Positions 1 through 12,584 are shown, numbered from the stretch's first letter. The stretch: 64,000 bases of DNA from Earliella scabrosa (GCA_022605405.1 JABYQQ010000021.1:1-64000), one strand, 5' to 3'. Notes: generated by a model from the sequence alone, not told the origin. Program-made: numbers and translations.

Positions 1-1495
1 TCTTCCGCCGAAGGTCGCATGAACATTCATGATTTCAATTTTCAACTAGTTTCCCGAGCGGCCCTCAGTCGAGTCCCACGTCCGCCCGGCTTCGCTGGGT
101 CCAGCCCACGCTGAGGACTGGATGCATTTGCGTATCACGAGGTGAGCGGAACTTTCCCCGTTGACGCGCTGGCGCAACGGCCTTGTCACGTGTGTTGAGA
201 GGCTGTCGTCTCTCTTGTTTGGTAATACGCCAAGCCCAGACGCTGTTATTGTTCATGATGATGTTTACCATAAGTCTCCTACACAAGGTTTAGGAAGGTG
301 GTGTAGTAATACATCCGGATGCTGGCACATATACAGACAAGCTGCATGAACTCGATATGTTCAGCGACGCGAAGACAGTGCATGATGCTTGTCTGTGGAG
401 TGTCGCCTTTTCTGAATATGAGCATTTTGACGGCCTGTTTTGGTCGAGGTTGGTAGGGTACGGGAAAGGAAGAGGGAGCATGGGTACCTCATCCATCTCG
501 CACCGCCATTCTTCCGTGCACATATTTATCACCCCCGCCAGTTGTGGCTCTCCCGGGTAGATACCCACGCACCCTTTGACATCAATCAGCGCGGTCACTA
601 CTCGGAGACCACAGGAATAGCACCCACACAACGATCGCCCTCCCCCTGCTCCGATCTCTGGCAGCTCAAATATCTTGACCGTTGCCACTCTCCATGTTGA
701 TGTGGTGGTCACTCCATGTATTGAGGTGACTTGAACGTTGTGTAAGGTGAGGTACGTGCGCATGTGTCGCTTTGTCTTTTGAATCACGGAAAAGGCAGGG
801 GAGGGGGGATGAGGATGAAGGCTTTTCTAGAGCCGAAGAGATCCCCAGGGACAGAATATATGCAGGACCGTGAAGTGTAAGAGCACAATGATTGCCACGT
901 GTCAGACATATACCGGGTAGGTGAGTCCGTGAGACCTGGGGCTGTCATAACCGGTGAACCTCGACTCCGTGCTACAACTGCGATCGGCCAGTCTTTCGCG
1001 ATGGGAATCAAAAAGGAACTAGCGCGGTACTCCCGCTTGACGTCCAGATGGTCGAGTCCCAGTCCGGACAGGTTTCCGGGAGGGATTGCTAGCCCCCCCC
1101 ACTATTCGATCCGTTGTGAACGAAGCTAGGAAGCATAGTGGTATAACCTTTGTCTCGCTCGCTACGTCAACCGGGGAGTTCCACCAGGTTTGCTCCATAC
1201 CGTAACATTGCCAAGTACGCCGCATCCGACGCGAATTATCCTCGTTCTGCGTCTGTTCCCGATGCAGGGCCCCAGTACGTGTTGGGCGGCGGTTTGACAA
1301 TGATGTCATGACGATGAGGTCAGTGCCATTCTGTGACGCGCGTCAGTTTGCGCTGGTGTTTTATCCTTAAAACAGGAAGCAGCGGCGCTACTGTGAGGCT
1401 TTGCTTGCACATTGGCCATAGAATTCGCTGGATCCAAGTATGAGCCTATCCCTCAGGCTTGCTTTATCCACAGATTAACGAGAAGATACCCACAG
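1..1495. other. No supported gene
   Basis: Short overlapping open frames occur on both strands, but none has a start in good context, spliceable partners or recognisable motifs. I see nothing that can be annotated here. Confidence 0.5.
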
Positions 1496-2654
1496 ATGCA
1501 ACTTCAACGGTCCCGGACGAAAAGCAACCTTCCAATTCCAGCGGACAACATCCGTATGGTCGCCCTCTATCTCGATGTTAGAGAGCGGCGCGCACTCCTT
1601 GTTTGCTGCCGCGAACTGCATTGGGTCATCGCTCCCCTCCTCTATCGTTCGCTCGAGGTCTCCTGCCTGCCGCCATCCTGGGAAGAAGAAGAGTCAAGCG
1701 CACATCTCCCCTTCCTCATACTCACATCGCTCGTACAGTCCATGCGTCCTCGAGGCACGCTCACCCCTCGATGTAATTCGCAACATCTCGTCGCGTTTTC
1801 ATACTGTTCGCACAGCCTAGAAGCCGACCTCCGCGCCGCTCCCCTTCTAGGGGAGATTTTACGTGCTGCCTTTCGTGTCCGGCACCTTCGCATTGACGTT
1901 GGAGCGGACGGAGTGCCTGTCATTTTGAAGATATTCCGTCGCGTCGACCTCATCATCTCTCCTACCAGCACTCTGACTGCGCTCGGCGTTTGTCATCGGG
2001 TCACGCTCCCTTGCCTTGAGAGCGTTCGTTCCTCCCACATCGCCATCGTGGAGGCGCTGATGCGCTATCGCTCCGTTGCCACTGCCGTGGTCGAGATGTC
2101 TCCATCCGAGGCAAACCTCAAGACCTTTTTCCGAGCAGACCCACCGTGGAACGCCAACAGTCTTCGCCGCCTAGCAGTAGGATACAGTGGCAACGTTGCC
2201 CCCGTCCAGATTTACCGGGCAATATACGCCTCCTTCCCGAACATCGAACATCTGGAACTTCGAATCGTAGGCTTGGGTGGGCATGCTCTCATGGACGTAA
2301 GTCTGCTCACGCTACTGCTATCAACTCGCAGCTAACCGCTCGTATTGACAGCAGGCTATTAGTGTTCTGGCCAACGAACCCACCCTCGTGCCACAGTTGC
2401 AGATCCTCGGCATCAACCACTGTTCTCGCCATTATGACCATGTCCTCGTTCCGATGACGTCTCTGCTCAACCGCGTTCGAGAGACCTGCTCCAGTAGGCC
2501 TGCGCTGCGGCTACTCGCCCTCGGACATAGGATGATATGGCGTCCCGCTGAGGGGGAGGAATGGGTATGCCTACCGACCTTCCCTTTGGAAACGTGGCCG
2601 TGGGTACACAACCGGAACGAGGGCCGTTGGCGCTGTACTGGTTCCTTGACGTAG
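1496..2654 (+). CDS. F-box-like / leucine-rich protein, two exons
   Basis: Exons 1496-2296 and 2352-2654 join in phase 0 through a 55-nt GT-AG intron (GTAAGT donor) and give 367 aa. I chose the ATG at 1496; the open frame runs further upstream without another ATG. Residues about 13-55 (IPADNIRMVALYL through APLLYRSLEV) match the general pattern of agaricomycete F-box-like domains: a proline-led helix, a VC-x-L turn and a PLLYR-x-LEV end. The rest has Leu-rich segments such as LRRLAVGYSG and IEHLELRIVG, expected of an F-box/LRR substrate receptor that would bind Skp1 in an SCF ubiquitin ligase. The function is inferred from family resemblance; the F-box is diverged and no substrate can be named. 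The C-terminal boundary is simply the first stop in exon 2; a further intron near 2567 is possible. Confidence 0.6.
2297..2351 (+). other. Intron of the 1496-2654 gene
   Basis: GTAAGT donor and TTGACAG acceptor, 55 nt, phase 0. Reading through it meets stop codons, while splicing keeps the Leu-rich frame open. Confidence 0.65.
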
Positions 2655-3029
2655 TTTTCAAATCAAGTGGACGCGAGATTTTTCTGTTTCCCTCCCCATC
2701 CCTCTCTCCGTTGCATATTCTACCTCACAAAGCACTGCTTGACGTAATGATCACTGGCGTTGAGCCAATCTGTGTAGCTGGACCCTCCTGGCGTGGACTG
2801 GGCTTGAATATTGGGGAGTGATGTCATGCTACGACATATGTAATTCAAGTGTCACGTGTACACGCACGTCATGCTACTCTGCACAGGAGGCGCTGCCTTC
2901 ATCATGAATGAATTGGAAGCCAGTCATTCGTACACCCTTCTCGCGCATTGTGGCCTTGTAGAGGCGGTGCAGATACGTCGTATAAAGATGACTACCAATG
3001 CATGCATTTTATGTCTGACAGCTTCCTTC

Positions 3030-4563
3030 ATGCTCCGTACTAGACACAAAACTCAGGATCCCGCTATTCAGGTTCGCCGCCACAGCGTTTCTAACGTTTG
3101 GCAACTACTGATGCACAGCATATTTAGGACGCCCGCATTGCAGACGTCCACTTCCATACGCCTGGGGTTGGGAACAACACTGGACCGGTCTTGTCTCTTC
3201 TAGAGGAGTTCTTTTTGGGGGCTCCTTCAGAGTGCTTGGATCGCTTTCTAGCCCCATGGACGCCGGATCTTATCTTCCGGCTCCGCGGTCTCAGCTCGTC
3301 CATGTACTGCGCTATTGAGGCATACATCAGCCGTCAGTGGAACATACTCGACACTCTATCCTGGTGGTTCTGGAATGTCGGGATCTTCCTGAGGACGTTG
3401 CAGGTTTGCGATGGTGTCATATCGGGCTCCGAGGCGCAACAGTTTTTCGGTCGGAAGGCATTTCGCGGGAAGGACCTAGACATCTATCTTCCGCCGCATG
3501 GACTTCTTCCGATGGGACGCTTCCTCAAGGAGCAGGGATTTATGTACTGCGCGGCGTACAACAAACATCCCCTCTTCGACGCCGCCGTCCTCTCCCATTC
3601 CACCTTCATCACCCAGGCAGCTATCAACAGCAGCAGTACAGGAAGGCCTGGCGCACACTCTTACGGCTTCACAGCATACGACTTCGTTCGTCCGAAGTCC
3701 TTGTTTCCTCACAAGAAGGGAAGGCGCGTCCAGATTATCGCGGTTACCGGGGATCCTGTCGAGTTCATAATCAATAATTTCCATTCAAGTGAGTGAATGC
3801 AGCAGTGTGTTGGAGACGCTTCTGACTGTGCAACAGCCGGGGTCATGAACTATCTGACAGGCACACACGCTGTGTCGCTCTTTCCCAAAATGACATACAC
3901 ATTCCGAGCCACATTCACCTGTCGGGATATGACAAAGCAAGCCCACCGAGAAAAAGAGTGGATGGAGAAGTATCGCGCTCGCGGATTCGACATCGTTTTA
4001 GCAGGCGATCCGCTACCTCATGTTGAGGAGATTCGCGCGTGGCAGCGTCGCGTTGGAGACTCCTTCACGTGGGTGATGCCATACCAGAGAGACACTGAGG
4101 GTGCGACCATCCGACCTTCTTGGGAGTTGTCAATCACTGACGCATGGATCACGCTGGCAGACTCCCCTTTGGACCCAGTATACACTCTTGGGGTCTCGCG
4201 ATATGCATTTGAGGTACTCAATGTGAATCATCAGGTGGTACCTGCTGGTGCCGCGCTGCGCATTGGACCACGCTTTCACTACAGGCGAGTCAGTTTTGTG
4301 TTGGACGCAGCTCATCATATTGACGTTATATTTTCAGCTCCATGGCTCATGTGATGAAGCCCCACAGGCTCTTTCCACAGTACAAGTCTACCGAGACTTC
4401 GGCGGCGTTCACGTCGGACTTCTGGGCACCCGAACAACAGCAGGAGTTGTTGGAAACGCTGTCAGACTCTGACGATCCAACGGATGTAAGCACTCAGGCC
4501 GCTAGCGTCTTCGAGTCGGATGACACATCGGCGGAGGAGTACGAAGTAGATGCTACTTTGTAG
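3030..4563 (+). CDS. Agaricomycete-specific unknown protein, four exons
   Basis: Exons 3030-3071, 3128-3788, 3837-4284 and 4338-4563 read as one 458-aa frame. The middle carries a pattern I know from large agaricomycete families of unknown function: a GVISGSEAQQFFGR stretch followed by DLDIYLP, then a spliced FHSTGVMNYLTGTHAV motif formed exactly across intron 2. The SG...F...DLDIY arrangement recalls nucleotidyltransferase-like folds, but this is only an impression and no catalytic claim is made. The last 70 residues are acidic. Intron 3 is best read as a GC-AG intron (GCGAGT donor at 4285). The alternative GT donor at 4289 also joins but gives a shorter tail ending at 4472. The start is the only ATG that connects in phase to exon 2, so the N-terminus is the weakest part. 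No disruption is visible. Confidence 0.6.
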
Positions 4564-5730
4564 TTGAGACGTCTCTTCATAGATCTATCGGAGGCACCTT
4601 CGCCTAATGAGTGCTACTTTCATCACCCACGATATGCTCTAGATGATGCAGCAAGGCTGGTAATATTGTCGAATGGGCAAGGAGGTTCGTCCTTGCGCTA
4701 CTGATCGGTAAAACCGGAAAACGCGAATCTCCTTATGTGCGGATATTGTACTACTTTGTATATGTAGTTCGTCGTCGACGAAATTGCCCATAGAACATGC
4801 GTCATACAATCCATACAGAAATTCTTGTGGAGATGTTGAAAGGCTTGCTTAGGCTGCATGTAATATTCCAGACCAAACAGCCGCCATCGCAAAGAGCCAT
4901 TCAAATCCGCGTCTCATGAGGTCAGAGCCGCTCGGTGGCGGGCTTGCTGCCCGCGTCTCATCAATGGGCTGAATAAGAGCCAGTATGGTAACTGCTTACC
5001 GAATTTACCGATGACAGCTGTGGGGATTCCGAGTCAACGCCAGACCTTCTGTGGAATACTTTTCGATGCTCAGCTCGGTCGAAGTGCAGCCGCCGTGCGG
5101 CCATTTCCACAGATATCGGCAGTCTGGATATGTGTCGTTCACAGTTTCACTGTGCACTCTCAGGCTGTACAATACTGAAGTTACCAAGCGATAGCAGGCT
5201 CCCTATATGAACATCGTCCTCGGACCCTCCGGAGTCCCGGGTCCGTGCCCAATGGCCACGTCGCCGGGCATCGCTTCGCGTCATAAGTATGACCGGCACC
5301 CCTTCCCATGCCGAGGAACGCGCGCCGTCCGTAATCAGTAAGTAGCTCATCAGTATGGATCGCTTGCTTGTTCAGTGTGCCTCTTTCGTGATCGCTGCCG
5401 CCGAGTGTGATGTCATCACACCCGCATGTTATTTCGTCATTTCGTCATTTCGTTTTTTTTTATCGCTCGTCATCGCTGGGCCCTGCCGTCACATATTCAG
5501 CGCCAGAGTCAGAATTTCTTGGAGCGTGCCAAGTAAGTGGACAGTTCCTCGCAAGACGTACGGTTTGTGATATTTTGGGGGACATGCCGGAAAGATGCCT
5601 TTCACCACCCGGTTGTTTGGGCCCAGGCGGGCACTGAAAGGTATAGGTTTTCGCAGCCCATCTCTCATCAATAGTATCACAACATTAATCCGCCTTTCTC
5701 GCGGGGGCAGTGGGCACGTCGTGTGAGTCG
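4564..5730. other. Intergenic, no supported gene
   Basis: AT-richer than neighbouring genes. There is a short direct repeat (CCCGCGTCTCAT) near 4905 and 4951. No open frame or RNA gene could be supported. Confidence 0.5.
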
Positions 5731-5915
5731 CACGACAGGCATACCGGAATTTTCGCCGGTCGAAAAGTGGGCGAAAATTAGTCGCACAAGCTTACCCTTT
5801 TCGGCTGATTGTGCTAAAAGCCGTCCAAAAGTGGCAAGTCCGCCGAAAAGGTAAGCCCGTGCCACTCATTTTCAGCCACTTTTCGACCGGCGAAAATTCT
5901 GGTATGCCCGTCGTG
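5731..5915. repeat. Fold-back (hairpin) element
   Basis: Left arm starting CACGACAGGCATACC at 5731 is mirrored by GGTATGCCCGTCGTG ending at 5915. The complementarity continues inward (AATTTTCGCCGGTCGAAAAG against CTTTTCGACCGGCGAAAATT), and the centre repeats the theme with CTTACCCTTTTCGGC against GCCGAAAAGGTAAG. The whole 185 bp can fold back on itself with small interruptions, as miniature fold-back or MITE elements do. No clear target-site duplication was found and there is no coding capacity. Confidence 0.6.
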
Positions 5916-7487
5916 TCGGTTTTGCTGGTGCCACCACGTGTTTGAGACGCCCTGGTGGCGTGGTAAAATCGGATCCGAGCGTCTGATAGCAGCTTGATGA
6001 CTCTTACTATCCCCCGGACGACCCGAAGTTTTCCTTCCCTCTCACGACAATGACCGCATGCTTTCCTGGGTCCGATGTATTGGTGAGTGAGCTTACGAGT
6101 GTCGTTCTCCATGAGCTATAGACTGATGGGACAGGTCAACAAGGTTCCACTCCACGTCACTGTAGGATATGAACGTCGTTTCCTACATGATCTCCGATGT
6201 TGTCATTCCGGCTTGGGTTACTAGTTGTAACGCACACCATGTCCAGCTGTACCACATCTGCATCACTCACGGTGGAAGACATAATTACAGCACAGGAGAG
6301 ATCAGTTCCCCTGTGTGCTAGATCCTGTGTCTCGCGATTTCGTACATGTCTATCAGACAGAGGAGTGGGTCCAAAGGATCTTCCCTCGACGGTACTCATT
6401 GCACCGACACCAGTGTCAGTGGGGCCTTTGTATCGAGGACCCTTATGTGTTCATTGCTCCCCGACGATGCCCACGTGCGCATTCAACTACGAGTTGGCTT
6501 TCTCCTATCGATGTTCCCGGTTCACCCATATTCGGGCCTCATGCAGTTCGGACATTCATGAATGAAGGAGTATCCAGTACTCGTGCAATACATGCCGCAG
6601 TACTGTTGCGCCAGCATCGTTGATGTCTACATTAGCCGTTCAAGTACGGGGTAGTTTATGGCGACCTCCGAAGAGGGTGTTTGCGTGCGCCACTCCTGCT
6701 GAATGGCGTTCTCTACATCGAGACATCCTGTATGGGCGGCACCGGAACCGGGTAATGCCCCAGCGGGATACGCGCTTCCTCCTGTCATTGCCAATGAGTT
6801 TCCCGCCATGGAGGTGCGAAAGAAAGCATACCATCATGCCCCCATCCTCGTCCAGGACGGCAGCGAGATATGACGTTACGACGCTGGTCTGTGTGAAGAA
6901 GGGTTGTGTGCCCAGTCTGATCATCACATGGACGTCGTTGATTTTGTGCACTGCCCGTGAAACATAAGTTGGTTACGGTCCAATGAGTTGAAGGACTCGG
7001 ACATACCATGCAAGAACGTCAATAACGGCTGCGGAGCGTTGGGGGGAGACGACCTGCAGATCATGTGGCAAATAATGCACTCTCGCAGTACGGTTTGAAT
7101 CAAGGCAGCATGCTGTGGAGTTATTGTGGTGGCATAGGGTAAGTAATGGTCAGCCATCCTTTGTGGTCCGTAAGACGTGCGAGAGCCCCTTTTCAACTGG
7201 CATGCTGCACAGTCTGCAATGGGGATCAAGTCATTCATTCTGTCCATAGCTATCGCTTTCTCCCGTCACAGTATGCATGTCGGTTCTACAATGCTCTGAA
7301 ATCGAGATCTACCGTGACGTCAGAATCGTCATCGCCAATCATGATGTAAGTTGACACTTTAACCCGTGCACTCTACGTCAGTGAATGTATCACGTCCTGG
7401 ACGTTCTCATGCCGTGTTATAAAACCTGTACCAACCCTGGAACGTCCACCCATTGCTCAGCACGACTTTTTCACTTCACACCAGCCC
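5916..7487. other. Intergenic, no supported gene
   Basis: The longest open frame (about 100 codons ending 6623, plus strand) has no start context, no spliceable partner and no motif I recognise. It is left unannotated. Confidence 0.45.
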
Positions 7488-9440
7488 ATGTCTGCAGATG
7501 CATATATTGAAACGGCGGAGCAGTTGCACGACGTGCTCAATCGTTGGAAGGCATTCTCTTTCAACGAGAAGTACATCAACTTGCAAGATGCTGTAGACAA
7601 AATGGAGACCCCAGAACGTCTTGTTGATGCATGGCACCAATATGCGCCCCGTTGGATGGTACGCCCCAAGTCTATTCTCGAGCACACCCTTGGCTCATTG
7701 TCTAACTAAATGATTAGCTTGTCCATCGCGGCGTGAAGCGGGAAGCCGTCTTCTACACCGTTGGCTTGTGGCGATGGAATTCACCGCTTGAAACCGGCAA
7801 TTTTGTTCCTCCGGGACAGACCGCTCCTGCGCGGCTTGCTGAGGAGAGGATGTAAGCGGGCTTATGACTGTCAGGCAGACAACCTCACTAACTTGGTCGT
7901 ATGTCAGCCAATCTCAGCCTGGGAGCCTCTGCCAGTTTTCCTACTGCGTCGACACTGACCGCGATAAGTCACTGTGGCAGGCTATGAAGGTATGGATTGT
8001 CCTGCGGGCCGATGACAACATGGGATGATGATGCTGTGCACAGGTATTTGAAAAGTTCATCAAGTCGCAGAGTAATTTCAACACCCATGGGAAAGAACGA
8101 CGCCAATGGCAGAGTGGGGCAGAGGACGATTCGTCATTCATCTTCACTTCGCAAATTTTCTGCAAGCGAACTATGTACACAAAACAACGGGAGGCTTCCA
8201 TCAAGTATCCCCTTCACGACTGGATCGCTCAAGCCACGCGACGCGGCATGGACTACTTTGCAAACCCAGATCGCCCATCCATCTTCGAGCCAGCGAGAGA
8301 TGAACTCCGCGACATCTCACAGTGCGAGCCACCCTACTTGAAGGTTGGCGACATGGTATGGATCAGCTTCAGTGTCGAGTTCTTCATTGGTTCGAAGTAC
8401 TGGTCCACCAACTTGATCCCGTACGAAATCGTGCGCGTCGCTCGAGTTTCTACCGATCTTCTCGGAGAGATACGTTCCCTTGACCTTGGAGAGGAGGAGG
8501 CACCACGTGAACGACTGGAAGCGGGTTTGAAATTCACGCCCGGTGAGAACCCAAGTTTTCCTGTGCCTTTTCGATGCTGATGGATCTCCTTCCCCACTAG
8601 TGGAAGGGCTTCCCATGATCAAACCCACGGTCACCGTCTCCACCGAACCACCGCCCGTCGCAGAAAACGAAGTTAGCTTCGTGCCTGAGGATGCCAGAGG
8701 AGTGGCACTCCGTGGGCCAGGACATGATGTCGCTACACCTGAAGACAAACCTGAAGGGTGGCGTGAAGATGAATTGCAGGGTGTACGTTGCCTTCTCACA
8801 CCGGGCTCTTACCGCTGAGAGTCACGTTCCATTCCAGGTTGAGGACGGGCACCCCGGGACAGACCATAGCGATCGAGAGGCCGGGGAACTAATGACAATC
8901 GCTCATGATTTACAGGCGGGCGCCCTCGTGCACACTTCTGAAGACGAGTATGAGCTCATTGACGTATCCGATGACGACTCAGTAGTGTCATACGGTACCA
9001 CATATTATGAACCCCTGCCTTTCCCCAATGGCTTCCAGGCTGAAGCACCGGTGGTCTCTACGGGACGGTTGTCTGTTGATGCGGTGAAGATCGAGTCGGT
9101 CAGTTTCCCACTTGCTGTGGTACCAGGATCACCACTTATCGGTTATGTCGCTCTATACTCTTAGCACGAAGGCGCAAGAGAATCCCCCACCTGGGCGCTG
9201 TTGGACGATAGGCTGACACCGCCGCCATCCACTCAGGCAAGGCAACCGGTCAAGACTGAAGCTCCCGTCATATCTTCCCCTCCTGCACACAACACGCGCA
9301 AGCGCACGGCCAGTATGGAGCGACTTGCGGATAACGTTGCAGGCAACGCAGCCAAGCATAGTCGTAAAGGGGTTACCACTCGTGCGCCGGTCACGGTTCG
9401 TACCACGCGCAAGGGGACCAAGGCTAGTACGAAGGCTTGA
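7488..9440 (+). CDS. Agaricomycete-specific unknown protein, seven exons
   Basis: Exons 7488-7658, 7718-7851, 7908-7989, 8044-8542, 8601-8782, 8838-9098 and 9165-9440 give an uninterrupted 534-aa frame; all six introns are 54-66 nt with standard GT-AG sites. The fold is unknown to me, but segments such as VFYTVGLWRWNSP (residues about 67-79) and YLKVGDMVWISFSVEF (residues about 230-245) resemble a family often seen in polypore genomes with no assigned role. The second half turns acidic (DEYELIDVSDDDS) and the last 60 residues are basic and Thr-rich (NTRKRTA, RTTRKGTKAST), which suggests a nuclear protein. The start is the first ATG in frame, and its exon joins the rest in phase. The gene stands alone with no operon-like partner and shows no lesion. 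Function cannot be assigned from sequence. Confidence 0.65.
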
Positions 9441-10339
9441 GCGGTCGCAATCCGGGTCGTGGATATCGCTTGTTGGTTACATTAAAGCCATAGCTCACCG
9501 CCAGCGCATGCTTGTAGCGGACGTTGTAGCATCTAATCTCATCTCCGAGTGCACAGAAGGCAGCTTCGTTGCGTGCCCCACCCCGTTGACGGAAGGATAC
9601 AGAACAATGGATATTGTGGGCGTACTGTGTAGTTGCTACTTCCAGGTTAGTGAGATGATGTGCTTTGCGTCGAAAGGTCTGACTGCCCGTTTACGCTTCA
9701 GGCGCCTGCACATGCGATGCCAACGATACGAGCCACGACACTACTTCAGGTGAGACGCTTCTGCACATAGCGGGCAATATTCTGATAAAGGCTTTCCTCC
9801 CCCCTGCCGTTCGTGCGTCGGATGCGGCGTTATTGAAAGGTATGAATGTACGCATGCGTTATCTTCCGCAGACATCTCCACGTATTTACTGAACTCTTAG
9901 GGCAGCGGTGTTCCTCATCGAGCACTGTACAGGATGTACATGCAGCGCGAAGGCGCGTACGGCTAGAGCTCTGAAGTGTTTGTCCTCAAGGACCAAACCT
10001 CGGATGAGCAGCCTGCTGTCCCGGAAGACGCAAATCAGGTTTAGGCAGGTGACGAGTTGCAGGGGCAAGCCGATCGACTCGTCGGGATGGTGCACATGCA
10101 CATCCTCAGGGAGGTGAAGAAGAACGTGGCAGCGCACGAGAAGTGCAAGTATAAATTGAAACATTTCGCACAATTGATGAGCAGCTGATGGGCCCGCGAG
10201 GGTGATGCCTCCATTTGTTCATATAGTAATAGTGCTGCTTGTATTGTGCTTGTCCTGGGGGTGAAGGTGCGTTGTCGGGTAATGCTGATTCGCTGACGTG
10301 CATTGTATCAAACTTGCTGTAACGGGACTGACCCAAATT
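9441..10339. other. Intergenic, no supported gene
   Basis: Nothing recognisable; no long open frame with coding character and no repeat. Confidence 0.5.
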
Positions 10340-11088
10340 AATGCACTGTAATTCCTCGCATTCGCTCGCTGTCTTGCGTTTCAGGTCTCCGCTTTCCCAC
10401 TCTGCGCGCGCGAACCACCGTGCTCCTGCACTCTCAATCGCCCCCGTTCGCAACAGAATCAATACCAGCCCAAATATTTCCCACCATCGCACTCACTCCC
10501 GACATCGCAATCCGCCAATCTCGCTCCTGCTCTTGCTCTCGCCAGGTCACTACTTATTCTTGCGGAGGATCCAATTGCCCGCGCGCGCTGCGAAATGGCG
10601 CGCGCTCCCAATTGTTCACGCGCGCAGCCACCCCTTCGCGCGCGCGCAGTGCGCACCGTTCGCGCGCGCTCCCCCTCTGCGCTCCCGAGAGTGTACCGCG
10701 AGGGTCTCAGGGCACTCCCGACCTCCCCTCTTTGCCCTTCCGTCATTGTACACTCCCCCAGTCGAGTGCGCGACCACAGCCATCACTTGCTCCCAGGCTA
10801 TGCCCGCACCTTCGCCGCGCCCCCCACACCCGCTCGCTGTTGCTGTCGACAATACGCGGCCGCCGTTGTGTACCTGCAGCCTCGTACCGTCCCACAATCG
10901 CGCGTTCTTGGTCGCGTGCCCCCATCCCGCCCCAAATACGCACTCGCCGTCGCCGTCGCTGTCGCGCCCGACACGCCCCTTTTGGGCAACATACCTCGCG
11001 GGCGTCGGGCGCGCGCTTATCCTCCACTGACTCTACCACCAACGCTACCAACGCTATCACTTCCCTCATCCTCGTCGCGACTGCCGCC
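10340..11088 (+). promoter_or_regulatory. Promoter/5' region of HicA-like copy 1
   Basis: Strongly C- and CT-rich with alternating CGCGCG tracts (10578-10670), typical of fungal core promoters. Parts are clearly related to the region upstream of copy 2: a GGTCTCAGGGCACT block near 10703 and a CACnCCCCTTTTGG block near 10972 recur at 13050 and 13328. The duplication that made the two genes therefore included their promoters. The long open frames on all strands here are by-products of base composition. Confidence 0.5.
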
Positions 11089-12237
11089 ATGCCTCAAGAA
11101 GAAGTTTCTGCAGATGTCAAAGAGGTGAGTGCCGATTTGTTTAGATCTATACTTCAGGTTAGATTATCATGTATTCGCGCACTGTCGTTTCGGGTGCTGC
11201 GGATATGTTTCATCTGCGCGCAATCCTGACTTGCTTTACAGATATTCGACACTATCATGAAGACAAACGGGCACGCTCGCTTCCCGTTGAAAAAGGACAC
11301 CGTCCGTGATGTGAGTACTGTGGACTGAGCATGCGTAGATAGTTCACCGGTCTTTGCAGGCCTTCAAAGCCATCGGCTTCGACTATGTGTCGGGAAGTCG
11401 GGGTTCGCATCACAAATTCGAACCTCTGACGGACGAAGCAAAGCGGAAGTGGGGGACTCAGGCTGTCACACTCGCCGCGGTACGTTTGCGTCCTTCGCGA
11501 ATGCATGGCCGCTGATCTTCGCACAGCACGGAGCGGAAGTACCAACGGCCACCCTCAACGGGTAAGTGGGCTCGAGTGGGTGACTATACGGTCTGCTAAC
11601 ATCCTACAGCCTGAATCGCTCGGTGCGCAAGGCCTACGGATGGGACGAGACTACCTTCGTCCTCCGTAACGACGCTCCCGCTCCCGCTCCTCTGGACGAT
11701 ATTGAGGGCGTCGGTGCGGCCGACAATGGCGCGCGGCCCGCTGCACGGCGCGGTAACGGCAATCGCGACGGTGAGAACGACGCTAGACAGCGTCGCGGAG
11801 GTGAGAATGTTGCCATACAGCGTCGTGGCGGTGAGAACGGCGCTGGACAGCGTCGGGACGGTGCGAACGACGCTGGACAGCGTCAGGACGGTGCGAACGG
11901 CGCTGGACAGCGTCGGGGTGGTGCGAACGGCGCCGGACAGCGTCGTGACGGTGCGAACGACGCTGGACAGCGTCAGGACGGTGCGAACGGCGCTGGACAG
12001 CGTCGGGATGGTGCGAACGGCGCCGGACAGCGTCGTGACGGTGCGAACGGCGCCGGACAGCGTCGGGACGGTGCGAACGGCGCCGGACAGCGTCGGGATG
12101 GTGCGAACGGCGCTGGACAGCGTCGGGATGGTGCGAACGGCGCCGGACAGCGTCGGGATGGTGCCAACGATGACGAGCCCCAGCGCTCCAAGAAAAAGAA
12201 GAAGGCTCCGCGAAAAAATGTCCGGCTTCACCCATGA
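11089..12237 (+). CDS. HicA/YcfA-like protein with 30-bp repeat tail, copy 1
   Basis: Exons 11089-11124, 11242-11310, 11360-11479, 11527-11561 and 11610-12237 (five exons, 295 aa). The ATG is preceded by GCCGCC. Residues about 36-110 follow the HicA plan: a helix ending AIGF, the GSHHKF motif with the candidate catalytic histidine at residue 52, an AVTLAAHG strand with a second histidine at 76, then TLNGLNRSVRKAYGW, which corresponds to the closing helix. In bacteria HicA is the dsRNA-binding-fold mRNA interferase of a toxin-antitoxin pair; whether this protein cleaves RNA is unknown. Residues about 139-275 are 13 full copies of a 10-aa Arg/Asp/Gly/Asn/Gln unit encoded by a 30-bp minisatellite. 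The end is a KKKKK-rich basic stretch finishing NVRLHP, identical in copy 2. Exon phases match copy 2 exactly. No HicB-like partner is adjacent. Confidence 0.6.
11770..12172 (+). repeat. 30-bp coding minisatellite
   Basis: Thirteen full units plus a partial one, each close to GGTGCGAACGGCGCCGGACA followed by GCGTCGGGAC. Because 30 is divisible by 3, each frame translates to a 10-aa repeat and several frames on both strands stay open. The early units are the most diverged and the later ones nearly identical, consistent with recent slippage or unequal exchange at the 3' side. Confidence 0.9.
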
Positions 12238-12584
12238 GCAGATGAGTGCGCGCGCGAAGGTGATGTCCCATTCTTTGTAACTGTACTAGTAGATCTATAT
12301 GATTCATCCTCACTGTACTTATGGTTTTCGCGATGAAGGTGCGTCGTTTGTGTTGTTCGCGTCCCTCTGCAACTAGGAAGCGTTTCGTGGACGAGGCGGT
12401 AAAGGCGCCGCAAGAGGGACTTCCGACTAATTACTCAGAGCCAACACGCCGTCTCTCGTGTGTGCGCACCAACGTTCGTCTTCCTGCTCTCTCGTTCGCC
12501 ACCGTTCGCTACAGAATCAACGCAAACTGGAATCCAGTGCTTCCGCTGCCCAATGCCGCTGGCGCCTTCAACATCGCCATCCTG

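Noticed and set aside
6315..6623. A 102-codon frame with some coding look
   Set aside because: No matching exon, no start context, no family motif; could be chance.
10420..11229. Long open frames of 177-269 codons upstream of HicA-like copy 1
   Set aside because: They overlap each other in several frames on both strands, follow the GC and CG dinucleotide bias, and lie in the promoter of a well-supported gene.
11596..12313. Antisense open frames across the 30-bp repeat
   Set aside because: A repeat of 30 bp keeps more than one frame open; only the sense frame joins exons and ends in the tail shared with copy 2.
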